The position numbers were made by a program, and so were the translations under genes. DNA of 64,000 nt from Lentzea xinjiangensis (GTDB lineage Bacteria > Actinomycetota > Actinomycetes > Mycobacteriales > Pseudonocardiaceae): contig NZ_FOFR01000022.1 of NCBI RefSeq assembly GCF_900110955.1, positions 81,570-145,569 of the forward strand, given 5' to 3'. The notes below the pieces were generated by a model that saw only the letters and a list, made by a program, of their open reading frames with translations, searched no databases and was not told the DNA's origin. Shown here one piece after another: positions 22,442 through 30,603 of this stretch (its first letter is position 1; each line of letters opens with the position of its first letter).

Positions 22442-23392
22442 ATGGCCCGCTACGACTCGCTCCTGGACGCTCTCGGCGGGACCCCGCTGGTGGGCCTGCC
22501 CCGCCTGGCGCCCTCGGCGAACGTGCGCATCTGGGCGAAGCTCGAGGACCGCAACCCGACCGGCTCGATCAAGGACCGGCCCGCGCTGGCCATGATCGAG
22601 GCGGCGGAGCGGGACGGCGTGCTGCGTCCGGGCGCGACCATCCTCGAGCCGACGTCCGGCAACACCGGCATCTCGCTCGCCATGGCGGCGAAGCTCAAGG
22701 GCTACGGCCTGGTGTGCGTGATGCCGGAGAACACCTCGACCGAGCGCAAGCAGCTCCTGCAGGCCTACGGCGCGCGCATCGTGTTCTCGCCGGCCGCGGG
22801 CGGGTCGAACCAGGCCGTCGCCACGGCGAAGGAGCTCGCGAAGCAGAACCCGGACTGGGTCATGCTCTACCAGTACGGCAACCCGGCCAACGCCGAGGCG
22901 CACTTCCGCGGCACCGGGCCGGAGATCCTCGCCGACCTGCCGACCATCACGCACTTCGTGGCCGGTCTCGGCACGACAGGCACGCTGGTCGGCGTCGGCA
23001 GGTTCCTGCGCGAGGCCAAGCCGGACGTGCAGGTCATCGCCGCCGAGCCGCGCTACGGCGAGCTGGTCTACGGGCTGCGCAACCTCGACGAGGGCTTCGT
23101 GCCGGAGCTGTACGACGAGTCGGTGCTGACCGGGCGGTACTCGGTGGGCTCCTACGACGCGTTGCGCCGCACCCGGCAACTGCTGGAGACCGAGGGCATC
23201 TTCGCCGGCATCTCGACGGGCGCGATCCTGCACGCCGCGCTGGCCGTGGCGCAGAAGGCCGAGGTGGCGGGGAAGGCCGCGGACATCGTGTTCATCGTGG
23301 CCGACGCGGGGTGGAAGTACCTGTCCACCGGCGCCTACGCCGGAACGCTGGACGAGGCGGCCGCGAGGCTCGACGGTCACCTCTGGGCGTGA
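22442..23392 (+). CDS. cysM: CysO-dependent O-phosphoserine sulfhydrylase CysM
   Basis: A 316-residue PLP enzyme of the cysteine synthase fold. The PLP lysine is K44 in NPTGSIKDRPA; the substrate loop reads TSGNTGISLAMA and the phosphate cup GLGTTGTLVG. It joins O-phosphoserine with CysO-thiocarboxylate to form CysO-cysteine, which Mec cleaves. Gene order mec-cysO-cysM supports the CysO-dependent type rather than a generic CysK. Confidence 0.94.
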   Translation: MARYDSLLDALGGTPLVGLPRLAPSANVRIWAKLEDRNPTGSIKDRPALAMIEAAERDGVLRPGATILEPTSGNTGISLAMAAKLKGYGLVCVMPENTSTERKQLLQAYGARIVFSPAAGGSNQAVATAKELAKQNPDWVMLYQYGNPANAEAHFRGTGPEILADLPTITHFVAGLGTTGTLVGVGRFLREAKPDVQVIAAEPRYGELVYGLRNLDEGFVPELYDESVLTGRYSVGSYDALRRTRQLLETEGIFAGISTGAILHAALAVAQKAEVAGKAADIVFIVADAGWKYLSTGAYAGTLDEAAARLDGHLWA

Positions 23393-23416
23393 CGGCCCCT
23401 TCGCCGCGGGGGAGCG

Positions 23417-24277
23417 TCAGCCGTTGAAGGCGACGCTCGGCACGCCCTGCCCGGCACCGGCCAGCACCAGCACCGAGCCGTTGAGCTGCCGGTCCGCCAG
23501 CGCCTCGTCCGGCAGCCCGACGCGCGCGGACGTGACGTAGAGGTCGGTGAAGTCCGGGCCGCCGAAGCAGCACGCGGTCGGGTTGTCGACCGGCAGCTCG
23601 ATCTCGCGGTCCAGCTCCCCCTGCGGCGTGTAGCGGCGGACGGCGCGCCCGCCCCACAACGCGACCCACACGCAGCCGTCCGCGTCCACGCACAGCCCGT
23701 CCGGCCAGCCGTCGGTGTGGCCGACGTGGGCGAGCGGGCGGCGGTGGGAGAGCGTGCCGGCGGAGTTGTCGAAGTCGAAGACGTCGATGCGGCGGGTCGG
23801 CGTGTCGATGTAGTACATGAGCGTGCCGTCGGGGCTCCAGCCGACGCCGTTGCTGGTGTTCACCTGGTCCACCATGACCTTCGCCGCGCCGTCGCCGGTG
23901 ATCCTGGCGAGCCAGCCCTCGTCGGCGGCCTGGTCGTAGCGCATCGTGCCGGCCCACAGCCGTCCCGCCGGGTCGACGCCCGCGTCGTTGCCCCGCACGC
24001 CCTCGCGGGCCCAGTAGACGAGCCAGCTCTTGGTGCCGTCGCGGTCGATCAGCGCGATGCCGTCGCGCAGGTTGCAGACGAGGCCGCCCTGCGCGCGCGG
24101 CTTGGCGGCGCCCACGTGCTGGGGCACCACGAGCACGGCGTCGTCGTCGCGCGCCGGGGCGTAGCGGTGCACCTCGCAGGCGAGGATGTCCACCCACAGC
24201 AAGGTGGAACTGCTGTGGTCCCACGTCGGCCCCTCGCCGAGCTGGGCCGATGCGCGCACCGCTACTTCGATCGACAC
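23417..24277 (-). CDS. SMP-30/gluconolactonase/LRE family protein
   Basis: A 286-residue six-bladed beta-propeller lactonase: AQLGEGPTWDHSSSTLLWVD carries the metal-binding Glu, GNDAGVDPAGRLWAGTM the Asn/Asp pair, and NGVGWSPDGTLMYYIDTP the third blade. Family members hydrolyse sugar lactones; the substrate is not determinable. GTG start at 24277 lies only 11 bases from the divergent rhomboid start, so promoter and coding regions must overlap. Confidence 0.92.
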   Translation of the reverse strand: MSIEVAVRASAQLGEGPTWDHSSSTLLWVDILACEVHRYAPARDDDAVLVVPQHVGAAKPRAQGGLVCNLRDGIALIDRDGTKSWLVYWAREGVRGNDAGVDPAGRLWAGTMRYDQAADEGWLARITGDGAAKVMVDQVNTSNGVGWSPDGTLMYYIDTPTRRIDVFDFDNSAGTLSHRRPLAHVGHTDGWPDGLCVDADGCVWVALWGGRAVRRYTPQGELDREIELPVDNPTACCFGGPDFTDLYVTSARVGLPDEALADRQLNGSVLVLAGAGQGVPSVAFNG

Positions 24278-24288
24278 CCGATCACCTT

Positions 24289-24921
24289 ATGTCCACGTAC
24301 GCTGGGGAGGTGGACCGCACCGCCCTCGCGAAACGGGTCATCCCGCCGCACCCAGTGCTGTCGTTGCTCGTCGTGTCCGGGTTCGTCGGCTTCCTCTACC
24401 TGGTGGAGGCCTTCGACGTGGCGACCGGCGGCTCGCTGGAGGACGACGGCGTGCGCCCGCGCGAGTTCGGCGAGTGGGACAACCTGCTGTGGATGCCGAT
24501 GATCCACGGTGACTGGAGCCACCTCACCGGCAACGCGGTTCCGTTGCTGCTGCTCGGGTTCCTCGCGACCTCGGGCGGGCTCAAGCAGTTCTGCCAGATC
24601 ACCGCGGTCATCTGGCTCACCTCGGCGCTCGGCGTCTGGGTGGTCGGCAGTCCCGGCAGCCACATCGGCGCGTCCGGGCTCGTGTTCGGCTTCCTCGCGT
24701 TCCTGCTGGTGCGCGGGCTCTTCGCGCGGTCGTGGCTGCAACTCGTGATCGCGGTCGGCGTGTTCGCGCTGTACGGCGCCGCGCTGTGGGGCGTGCTGCC
24801 CGGCCAGCCCGGCGTGTCCTGGGAGGGCCACCTGTTCGGCGCAATCGGTGGAGTGCTGGCTGCCTGGGGTGTGTCGCGGGACAACCGCCGCCGCAGCGCA
24901 CCGGCTAGATTCACGGCGTGA
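24289..24921 (+). CDS. Rhomboid family intramembrane serine protease
   Basis: A 210-residue polytopic protein with about six membrane helices. The catalytic dyad is visible: Ser129 in HIGASGLVFGFLAF and His181 in SWEGHLFGAIGG; the HLTGNAVPLLLLG segment is the usual oxyanion/loop region. It cleaves membrane-spanning substrates. I start at ATG 24289; a GTG at 24310 is possible and would give a cleaner N-terminus. Its stop overlaps the murI start by four bases (GTGA), a coupling seen in many actinobacteria. Confidence 0.93.
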   Translation: MSTYAGEVDRTALAKRVIPPHPVLSLLVVSGFVGFLYLVEAFDVATGGSLEDDGVRPREFGEWDNLLWMPMIHGDWSHLTGNAVPLLLLGFLATSGGLKQFCQITAVIWLTSALGVWVVGSPGSHIGASGLVFGFLAFLLVRGLFARSWLQLVIAVGVFALYGAALWGVLPGQPGVSWEGHLFGAIGGVLAAWGVSRDNRRRSAPARFTA

Positions 24922-25694
24922 CGATCGGGATCATGGACTCGGGCGTCGGCGGCCTGACGGTCGCCCGAGCGATCATGGAACAGCTGCCCGGCGAGTCGAT
25001 CCACTACATCGGCGACACCGCTCACGGCCCTTATGGACCGCTCCCGATCGCGCAGGCGCGCAAGCACGCGCTGGAGATCTGCGACGAGCTGGTCGACGAG
25101 GGCGCGAAGATGCTCGTCATCGCGTGCAACACCGCGTCCGCCGCCTGCTTCCGCGACGCCCGTGAGCGCTACGACGTGCCGGTGGTCGAGGTGATCCTGC
25201 CGGCGGTGCGCCGGGCGGTGATGACCACCAGGAGCGGGCGGGTCGGGGTGATCGCGACGGTCGGCACGATCAACTCGCACGCCTACCAGGACTCGTTCCA
25301 GGCGGCGCGGGACGTGGCGGTGACGGCGGCGGCCTGCCCCCGGTTCGTCGACTTCGTCGAGCGCGGCATCACGTCCGGCCGGCAGGTGCTCGGGCTGGCG
25401 CAGGCCTACCTGGAACCGTTGCAGCGCGCCGACGTCGACACCGTCGTCCTCGGCTGCACGCACTACCCGCTGCTGACGGGCGTGATCCAGATCGTCATGG
25501 GCGAGCACGTGACGCTGGTGTCGAGCGCCGAGGAGACGGTGAAGGACGTCGTGCGGCTGCTGACCGAGCGCGACGGGTTCGCCTCGGAGCTCACCTCCGG
25601 TCCACCGGTGCACCGCGTGACGTGCACCGGACCGCCGGAGCGGTTCGCGAAGCTCGCCGCCCGGTTCCTGCCGACCTTCGAACAGTGGGGCTGA
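24918..25694 (+). CDS. murI: Glutamate racemase
   Basis: A 258-residue cofactor-independent racemase making D-glutamate for peptidoglycan. The paired catalytic cysteines are C70 in VIACNTASAAC and C180 in LGCTHYPLL; the N-terminus GIMDSGVGGLTVARA holds the catalytic Asp/Ser region. Overlaps the rhomboid gene by four bases; the next gene starts two bases after its stop. Confidence 0.96.
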   Translation: MTIGIMDSGVGGLTVARAIMEQLPGESIHYIGDTAHGPYGPLPIAQARKHALEICDELVDEGAKMLVIACNTASAACFRDARERYDVPVVEVILPAVRRAVMTTRSGRVGVIATVGTINSHAYQDSFQAARDVAVTAAACPRFVDFVERGITSGRQVLGLAQAYLEPLQRADVDTVVLGCTHYPLLTGVIQIVMGEHVTLVSSAEETVKDVVRLLTERDGFASELTSGPPVHRVTCTGPPERFAKLAARFLPTFEQWG

Positions 25695-25695
25695 T

Positions 25696-26463
25696 GTGCT
25701 GCTGACCGTGCTCGGCTGCTCCGGCAGCATTCCCGGACCCGGCGCGGCGGCGTCGGGGTACCTCCTGGAGGCCGACGGGTTCACGTTGGCGCTGGAGTTC
25801 GGCAACGGGGTGCTGTCGCGGTTCCAGGAGGAGCGCCCGCTGTTCTCGATGGACGCGCTGGTGCTGTCGCACCTGCACCCCGACCACTGCATCGACGTGT
25901 CCTCGCTGTACGTGGCGCGCAAGTACCACCCGTCGCCGCCCGCCGCGGTCCTGCCGGTCTACGCGCCCGCCGAGGCGCACTCGCGGTTCGCCGCCGCCTA
26001 CGCCCCGAACGAGGCCGAGCGGTCGGCGCTGGACCTCGGCGACGTCTTCTCCTTCCACCGCCTCGGCTCCCCGGTCCGGATCGGACCGTTCACGGTGGAC
26101 TCGGCGATCGTGGCGCACCCCTGCGAGGCCTACGGGTTCCGCATCTCCTGCGGCGGGGTGTCGCTGGCCTACACCGGCGACAGCGGGCCGTGCGAGGCGC
26201 TGGAGGAGCTGTCGGCGGGGGTGGACGTGCTGCTCAGCGAGGCGAGCTGGACGCACTCCCCGGACCGCCAGCGGGACCTGCACATGTCCGGGCGGGAAGC
26301 GGGCGAGCTGGCCGCGCGCGCCGGCGCCGGTCGGCTGCTGGTCACGCACGTGCCGCCGTGGACGTCGCGTGAGGACGTGCTGAAGGAGGCCAAGGCGGCC
26401 TTCGGTGGACCGTGCGACCTGGTCGTAGAGGGCGGCCGGTACGAGGTGGGGGAGCGGGCATGA
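25696..26463 (+). CDS. Metallo-beta-lactamase-fold hydrolase
   Basis: A 255-residue MBL-fold protein. Metal ligands appear in SHLHPDHCIDV (HxHxDH), in AHPCEAYGF, in YTGDSGPCEAL and in THVPPW. The arrangement resembles RNase Z/PhnP-like phosphodiesterases rather than beta-lactamases. Always close to murI and rph in actinobacteria by memory, suggesting house-keeping function, perhaps in RNA or cyclic nucleotide metabolism (inference). Four-base overlap with the OsmC gene. Confidence 0.88.
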   Translation: MLLTVLGCSGSIPGPGAAASGYLLEADGFTLALEFGNGVLSRFQEERPLFSMDALVLSHLHPDHCIDVSSLYVARKYHPSPPAAVLPVYAPAEAHSRFAAAYAPNEAERSALDLGDVFSFHRLGSPVRIGPFTVDSAIVAHPCEAYGFRISCGGVSLAYTGDSGPCEALEELSAGVDVLLSEASWTHSPDRQRDLHMSGREAGELAARAGAGRLLVTHVPPWTSREDVLKEAKAAFGGPCDLVVEGGRYEVGERA

Positions 26464-26876
26464 TCAACGTGGAGCGCATCGGCGAGCACGAGTTCGTCGC
26501 GACGAACGGCAGAGGCGCGTCGGTCAGGATCGGCCGCAAGGACCAGCAGGGCTCGTTCAGCCCGGTCGAGCTGCTGGCCGCGGCCGCCGCGGGCTGCGCG
26601 ATGGTGACGTCGGAGACCCTGGTCCTGCGCCGCACGGGCGGCGAGCAGCTCTCGGCGACCGCGGACGCGGTGCAGTCCGAGAGCGGCAACGAGGTGATCT
26701 CCATCCCGGTGACGTTCTCGTACGACCTGTCGGGCGTCGAGGACGCGGAGGCGCTCGACACCGTCGTGCGCCGCGCCGTGGAGCAGTTCTGCACCGTCAC
26801 TCGGACGTTGAAGCAGTCGGCGGCCGCGCCGCTTCAGCTCCCGACGCCGCTCCAGACGGCCGTCGACCCGCTGTGA
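26460..26876 (+). CDS. OsmC family protein
   Basis: A 138-residue OsmC/Ohr-fold protein, with SFSPVELLAAAAAGCAMVT holding the first cysteine and FCTVTRTLKQS the second, the thiol pair that reduces organic hydroperoxides in this family. Its ATG overlaps the MBL gene by four bases. The last 43 bases lie antisense to the DUF2231 gene. Confidence 0.88.
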   Translation: MINVERIGEHEFVATNGRGASVRIGRKDQQGSFSPVELLAAAAAGCAMVTSETLVLRRTGGEQLSATADAVQSESGNEVISIPVTFSYDLSGVEDAEALDTVVRRAVEQFCTVTRTLKQSAAAPLQLPTPLQTAVDPL

Positions 26877-27328
26877 CCGGCGCGCACGGTCTGCACCGTC
26901 GTGCCGGCCGCGAGCAGCACCACCAGCACCGACACCACGACTGAGACCACCCGCCACGTCTTCGTGGTGGGTGCCTCCGCCTCGCGCTCCCGGTCCGCGA
27001 GCCGGCCCGCGACCAGCAGCGCGATCACCGCGACCCCGAACCCGAGCGCGATGGGCAGCAGCGTCGCGCCGAGGTCGGCGTGCGTCTGGATGGCGGGGTT
27101 GCGCACCCCGCCGCGTTCGAGCGCCGCCTGGAAGTCCTCGCCGGACTGCTGGGCCGCCGGGACCGCCGCGACGCCCGCGAGGGTGACGCCCAGCACGGGC
27201 CAGGCGTACCGGCGCCGCCAGCTCGGGACCAGGGCGATCGCGACCGAGCCGAGCGCCGCGAGGGGCAGCAGCACGACCGCCGCGTGCACCAGCAGGGGGT
27301 GGAGCGGAAGACCGTCGATCGTCAGCAT
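26834..27328 (-). CDS. DUF2231 membrane protein
   Basis: A 164-residue protein with four hydrophobic segments starting LTIDGLPLHPLLVHAAVVLLP. The HPLLVHAAVV histidine pair is the DUF2231 hallmark and could bind heme or metal. ATG at 27328 is supported by GGGAGAG directly upstream. It converges on osmC with an unusually long 43-base overlap and is divergent from rph. Function unknown. Confidence 0.85.
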   Translation of the reverse strand: MLTIDGLPLHPLLVHAAVVLLPLAALGSVAIALVPSWRRRYAWPVLGVTLAGVAAVPAAQQSGEDFQAALERGGVRNPAIQTHADLGATLLPIALGFGVAVIALLVAGRLADREREAEAPTTKTWRVVSVVVSVLVVLLAAGTTVQTVRAGHSGSTAVWSGVGS

Positions 27329-27377
27329 GTCTCTCCCTACGCCATGGCGCTCCGCAGGGTTCATTAGGGTAGGCGGC

Positions 27378-28145
27378 GTGGTGCGAAGCGACGGCCGGAA
27401 CGACGACGTGTTGCGTGACATCCGGATCACGCGTGGATATCAGACCTGGCCCGCGGGCTCGGTCCTGATCGAGTTCGGGAACACCCGCGTGCTCTGCGCC
27501 GCGAGTGCCACCGAAGGCGTCCCCCGCTGGCGGCAGGGATCCGGCCTCGGCTGGGTGACCGCCGAGTACGCGATGCTGCCCAGCGCCACGCACACCCGCA
27601 GCGACCGCGAGTCCGTGAAGGGCCGCATCGGCGGGCGCACGCACGAGATCTCGCGCCTGATCGGCCGGTCCCTGCGGGCCTGCATCGACCTGGCCGCTCT
27701 CGGCGAGAACACCATCGTCATCGACTGCGACGTCATCCAGGCCGATGGCGGCACCCGCACCGCCGCGATCACCGGCGCCTACGTGGCCCTCGCCGACGCG
27801 GTCACCTACCTCGGCGCCGCCGGCCGCCTGGCCGACCCCTCGCCGCTGTCGTGCGCGGTGTCCGCCGTGTCGGTCGGCGTGGTCGATGGGCGCGTGCGGC
27901 TGGACCTGCCCTACGAGGAGGACTCGCGGGCCGAGGTCGACATGAACGTCGTCGCCACCGACGCCGGCACGTTGATCGAGGTCCAGGGCACCGGCGAGGG
28001 CGCCACCTTCGCGCGGTCCACTTTGGACCGGATGCTGGACGTCGCCCTGCAGGGCTGCGCCGAGCTGAACCGGATCCAGGCGGCGGCCCTGGCCGAGCCG
28101 TACCCCGGCGTGCTGCCCGAGAAGAAGTCCGGTGGCCGCCGGTGA
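27378..28145 (+). CDS. rph: Ribonuclease PH
   Basis: A 255-residue phosphorolytic 3'-5' exoribonuclease that trims tRNA 3' ends. It begins RSDGRNDDVLRDIRITRGY, with GSVLIEFGNTRVLCAAS, WVTAEYAMLPSAT, RTHEISRLIGRSLRA and DADVIQADGGTRTA-like (here CDVIQADGGTRTAAITG) phosphate-site motifs. GTG start at 27378. It overlaps rdgB by four bases, a classical pair. Confidence 0.95.
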   Translation: MVRSDGRNDDVLRDIRITRGYQTWPAGSVLIEFGNTRVLCAASATEGVPRWRQGSGLGWVTAEYAMLPSATHTRSDRESVKGRIGGRTHEISRLIGRSLRACIDLAALGENTIVIDCDVIQADGGTRTAAITGAYVALADAVTYLGAAGRLADPSPLSCAVSAVSVGVVDGRVRLDLPYEEDSRAEVDMNVVATDAGTLIEVQGTGEGATFARSTLDRMLDVALQGCAELNRIQAAALAEPYPGVLPEKKSGGRR

Positions 28146-28741
28146 AGCTCCTCCTCGCCTCGCGCAACGCCAAGAAGCTCCGCGAGCTCCAGCGCATCGT
28201 CGTCGCCGAGAACCTGACCGGCATCGAGGTGCTGTCCCTGGCGGACGTGCCCCAGTTCCCGGAAGCACCCGAAACCGCGCCAGACTTCGAGGGCAACGCG
28301 CTCGCCAAGGCGCGCGACGCCGCCGCGGCCACCGGCCTCGCGTCGGTGGCCGACGACTCCGGCCTGGCCGTCGACGAGCTGAACGGCATGCCCGGCGTGC
28401 TGTCCGCCCGCTGGTCCGGCAAGCACGGCGACGACGAGGCGAACCTCGACCTGCTCCTGGGGCAGCTCGGCGACGTGCCGGACGAACGCCGTGGTGCGGC
28501 GTTCGTGTCGGTGGTCGCTCTCGTCGTGCCCGGCGGCGAAGAGGTCGTCGTCCGCGGCGAGTGGCGGGGGACGCTGCTGCGGGAGCGGCGCGGGAGCAAC
28601 GGGTTCGGCTACGACCCGATCTTCGTGCCCGAGGGCTACGACATCACCTCGGCCGAGATGACGGCCGAGGAGAAGGACGCGGAGTCGCACCGCGGCCGCG
28701 CGCTGAAGCTGCTGGTCCCGTACCTGCGCAAGCTCGCCTAG
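28142..28741 (+). CDS. rdgB: XTP/dITP pyrophosphatase (RdgB/HAM1)
   Basis: A 199-residue house-cleaning enzyme removing non-canonical purine triphosphates. Signatures are LLLASRNAKKLRELQRIV, DFEGNALAKARDAA, VADDSGLAVDELNGMPGVLS and NGFGYDPIFVPEG. GTG start at 28142 within the rph stop. A strong hairpin follows the gene. Confidence 0.95.
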   Translation: MKLLLASRNAKKLRELQRIVVAENLTGIEVLSLADVPQFPEAPETAPDFEGNALAKARDAAAATGLASVADDSGLAVDELNGMPGVLSARWSGKHGDDEANLDLLLGQLGDVPDERRGAAFVSVVALVVPGGEEVVVRGEWRGTLLRERRGSNGFGYDPIFVPEGYDITSAEMTAEEKDAESHRGRALKLLVPYLRKLA

Positions 28742-28756
28742 CCGTACCGCGTGACC

Positions 28757-28796
28757 CGCGCGCCGGGGCCCGGTTCGCTACCGGCCCCGGCGCGCG
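28757..28796. terminator. 14-bp perfect hairpin between rdgB and the SMR gene
   Basis: CGCGCGCCGGGGCC (28757-28770) and GGCCCCGGCGCGCG (28783-28796) with a 12-base loop. It lies between convergent genes and can serve both. No U-tract on either side. Confidence 0.75.
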
Positions 28797-28806
28797 TCGG
28801 AGCCGG

Positions 28807-29145
28807 TCAGACGGTGGCCTGGGCGTGTGAGGCCACGGACACGACGCACACGCCTGCCGCGATCAGCGCCATCCCCGTCAGCATCGCGAGGTTGAGCGGG
28901 TCGGCGAACAGCACGCGGCTGGTCAGGGCGACCAGGGCGATGCCGGCGCCCGCCCAGATCGCGTACGTGATGGCGACGGGCAGGCCCATGCGGATCACCT
29001 GCGATTCCAGGTAGAGGGCGGTGAGGAAGCCGACACCGAGGCCCACCACCGGCCACGGTTTCGTGAAGCCCTCGGAGTACTTCAGGCAGAGGGTGGCGAA
29101 AACTTCCGCGCCCACGGCGACGGTCAGCAGAATCCACTTGAGCAT
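28807..29145 (-). CDS. Small multidrug resistance (SMR/EmrE-type) transporter
   Basis: A 112-residue protein with four hydrophobic helices: WILLTVAVGAEVFATLCLKY holds the essential Glu14, and ITYAIWAGAGIALVALTS is the conserved third/fourth helix motif. SMR proteins exchange protons for cationic drugs, guanidinium or polyamines; the subtype cannot be fixed. It stands alone, so it is a homodimer candidate. No guanidine riboswitch is recognisable upstream. Confidence 0.92.
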   Translation of the reverse strand: MLKWILLTVAVGAEVFATLCLKYSEGFTKPWPVVGLGVGFLTALYLESQVIRMGLPVAITYAIWAGAGIALVALTSRVLFADPLNLAMLTGMALIAAGVCVVSVASHAQATV

Positions 29146-29377
29146 TGAATTTTCCCAGCACGAAATGCACGCAGCGCTAGGCGTGCGTGTGTGAGTACGA
29201 ACGGACGACGGGGCGGAAAGCCCAGGTCAGCCGCCGCGCGTGGGAAAGTGGACGCGCAGGACGAAATCAGACGGGATGTCGGGGCCGCGAGGTGCCGTCA
29301 AGCGACACACGGTGTATCACCCTCACCGGAACAAGGGGCGGCTTTGTGCACGCCCTGCCTCGACGATACCCGAAGAA
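29146..29377. other. Non-coding stretch upstream of the SMR gene, possible unannotated transcript
   Basis: These 232 bases hold no credible protein gene; the open frames on the plus strand look like shadows and end in opposite coding sequence. AT-richer segments and the immediately following U-tract hairpin on the plus strand allow a small plus-strand RNA. No RNA family is recognised. Confidence 0.3.
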
Positions 29378-29418
29378 GAGGCCGCCGCCGCAAGTTTTGC
29401 GGCGGCGGTCTCGTTTTT
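29378..29418. terminator. 16-bp intrinsic terminator with U-tract, bidirectional
   Basis: Arms 29378-29393 and 29397-29412 (one mismatch), loop of three bases, followed on the plus strand by GTTTTT. On the minus strand it lies 17 bases after the bcp stop and is followed by a weaker pyrimidine run. It is the clearest canonical terminator of the window. Confidence 0.8.
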
Positions 29419-29434
29419 CACGCGAAAGGTCGTG

Positions 29435-29902
29435 CTAGGCGGGGAGTTCGCGCAGCAGCTTGGCGACGTGGCCGGTGGCGCGGACGTTGTACATGGCCTT
29501 CACGATCTTGCCGTCGGGGCCGACGAGGAACGTCGAGCGGATCACGCCCTGGACGGTGCGGCCGTAGTTCTGCTTCTCGCCGAACGCGCCCCATTCGACC
29601 AGGACCTTCTTGTCCGGGTCGCCGAGCAGCGGGAAGGTCAGGCCCTCGGCGTCGCGGAACTTGGCGAGCTTCTCCTGCGTGTCCGGCGAGATGCCGACGA
29701 CCTCGTAGCCGGAGCCGGCCAGGGCGCCGAGGTTGTCGCGGAAGTCGCACGCCTGCGTCGTGCAGCCCGGCGTGCTCGCGGCCGGGTAGAAGTACACGAC
29801 CACGGACTTGCCGAGGTAGTCGGACAGGGACACCGGCTTGCCGTCGCTGTCGGGCAGCGTGAACGCGGGCGCGGTGTCTCCGGGTTCGAGACGACTGGTC
29901 AT
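29435..29902 (-). CDS. bcp: Peroxiredoxin, BCP/PrxQ type
   Basis: A 155-residue thiol peroxidase. The peroxidatic cysteine lies in PAASTPGCTTQACDFRD with the PrxQ resolving cysteine five residues later; GDTAPAFTLPDSDGKPVSL and VVYFYPAAS are the thioredoxin-fold start. ATG at 29902 is only nine bases from the edge of a MITE-like element that therefore carries its promoter. Function: reduction of hydroperoxides with thioredoxin. Confidence 0.94.
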   Translation of the reverse strand: MTSRLEPGDTAPAFTLPDSDGKPVSLSDYLGKSVVVYFYPAASTPGCTTQACDFRDNLGALAGSGYEVVGISPDTQEKLAKFRDAEGLTFPLLGDPDKKVLVEWGAFGEKQNYGRTVQGVIRSTFLVGPDGKIVKAMYNVRATGHVAKLLRELPA

Positions 29903-29910
29903 GGTGCAGA

Positions 29911-30081
29911 GCCTAGGGCGTGTCCCGTGAGTCTCGTCCGCGACAGTCGCGGCCGAGGGCCCCGGAGGCGGCACCGCCGCAACGCCCGAATACGCCCGGT
30001 ATGAGGACGTCGCGGCGGCACCGCCTCCGGAACTCTCGCCCGTGACTCTCATCGAACGGACTCACGGGACACGCCCTAGGC
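29911..30081. mobile_element. 171-bp MITE-like element with 23-bp terminal inverted repeats
   Basis: The arms 29911-29933 and 30059-30081 are perfect inverted repeats of 23 bases. They include CTAG at 29913-29916 and 30076-30079, which may be the target duplication, giving a 159-bp element beginning GGCGTGTCC. Inside, a second imperfect dyad (around 29962-29980 and 30012-30030) would fold. There is no coding capacity, as in non-autonomous elements mobilised by IS5-like transposases. It sits between bcp and the lipoprotein gene and supplies the latter's stop codon. Confidence 0.65.
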
Positions 30082-30603
30082 CTGGCCCTCGAAAACGGTG
30101 GCGGCGTCCTGGCCCTGCCCGCCCGGCTGGATGGTGAGCTGGACGCGCACCGGCAGCTCCGACACCGCGAACGCGAGCTGGAACTGGGTGTCGCGGCCCG
30201 GCGGCACCTCCGCCACGGCCGCGGCGAGGCCGTTGAGACCCTGCACGGAGTCGACGAGCTCGGCGGCGGGGGAGCCGTCGGCCGTCGCGCGCACGGAGAG
30301 CTGGGAGGGCAGGTACGACGCCTTGGAGCCGTTGTAGACGGTGATCGTGAAGACCGCGGAGCGCTTGGCCGGGGGGATCGCCGTCTCGGACGGCGCCAGG
30401 GAGCGGGGGGCGGACACGACGACCGACAGGCCGGAGGCCCACACGCGCTGGGTGCCGAACGGTGCGGCGCCGGACGAGTTGGGCGTCTCCGCTCGTTGTT
30501 CGACCGTCAGGTTCTCGTCCGGGGCGACGGCGACGCTGGGGCCCGCACATCCCGCCACGGCCAGCAACAGGCACAGGCCCGCGGCCGATTCGGCGAACTT
30601 CAC
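30076..30603 (-). CDS. DUF4352-like lipoprotein
   Basis: A 175-residue exported lipoprotein, GTG at 30603 with AAAGGGGAG upstream. Signal and lipobox LLLAVAGCAG place the lipid Cys at about 19. The mature part (RVWASGLSVVVSAPRSLAPS, then FTITVYNGSKASYLPSQLSV) is an immunoglobulin-like DUF4352 domain. Its TAG stop is read from the CTAG of the adjoining MITE-like repeat, so the original C-terminus may have been a few residues different. Function unknown; probably an envelope protein. Confidence 0.75.
   Translation of the reverse strand: MKFAESAAGLCLLLAVAGCAGPSVAVAPDENLTVEQRAETPNSSGAAPFGTQRVWASGLSVVVSAPRSLAPSETAIPPAKRSAVFTITVYNGSKASYLPSQLSVRATADGSPAAELVDSVQGLNGLAAAVAEVPPGRDTQFQLAFAVSELPVRVQLTIQPGGQGQDAATVFEGQA

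Noticed and set aside
29146..29300. Guanidine riboswitch upstream of the SMR gene
   Set aside because: SMR genes often follow such riboswitches, but the conserved core was not found on the minus strand.
29240..30004. Plus-strand protein gene across the terminator
   Set aside because: It reads through the strong terminator and antisense to bcp, and has no motif.
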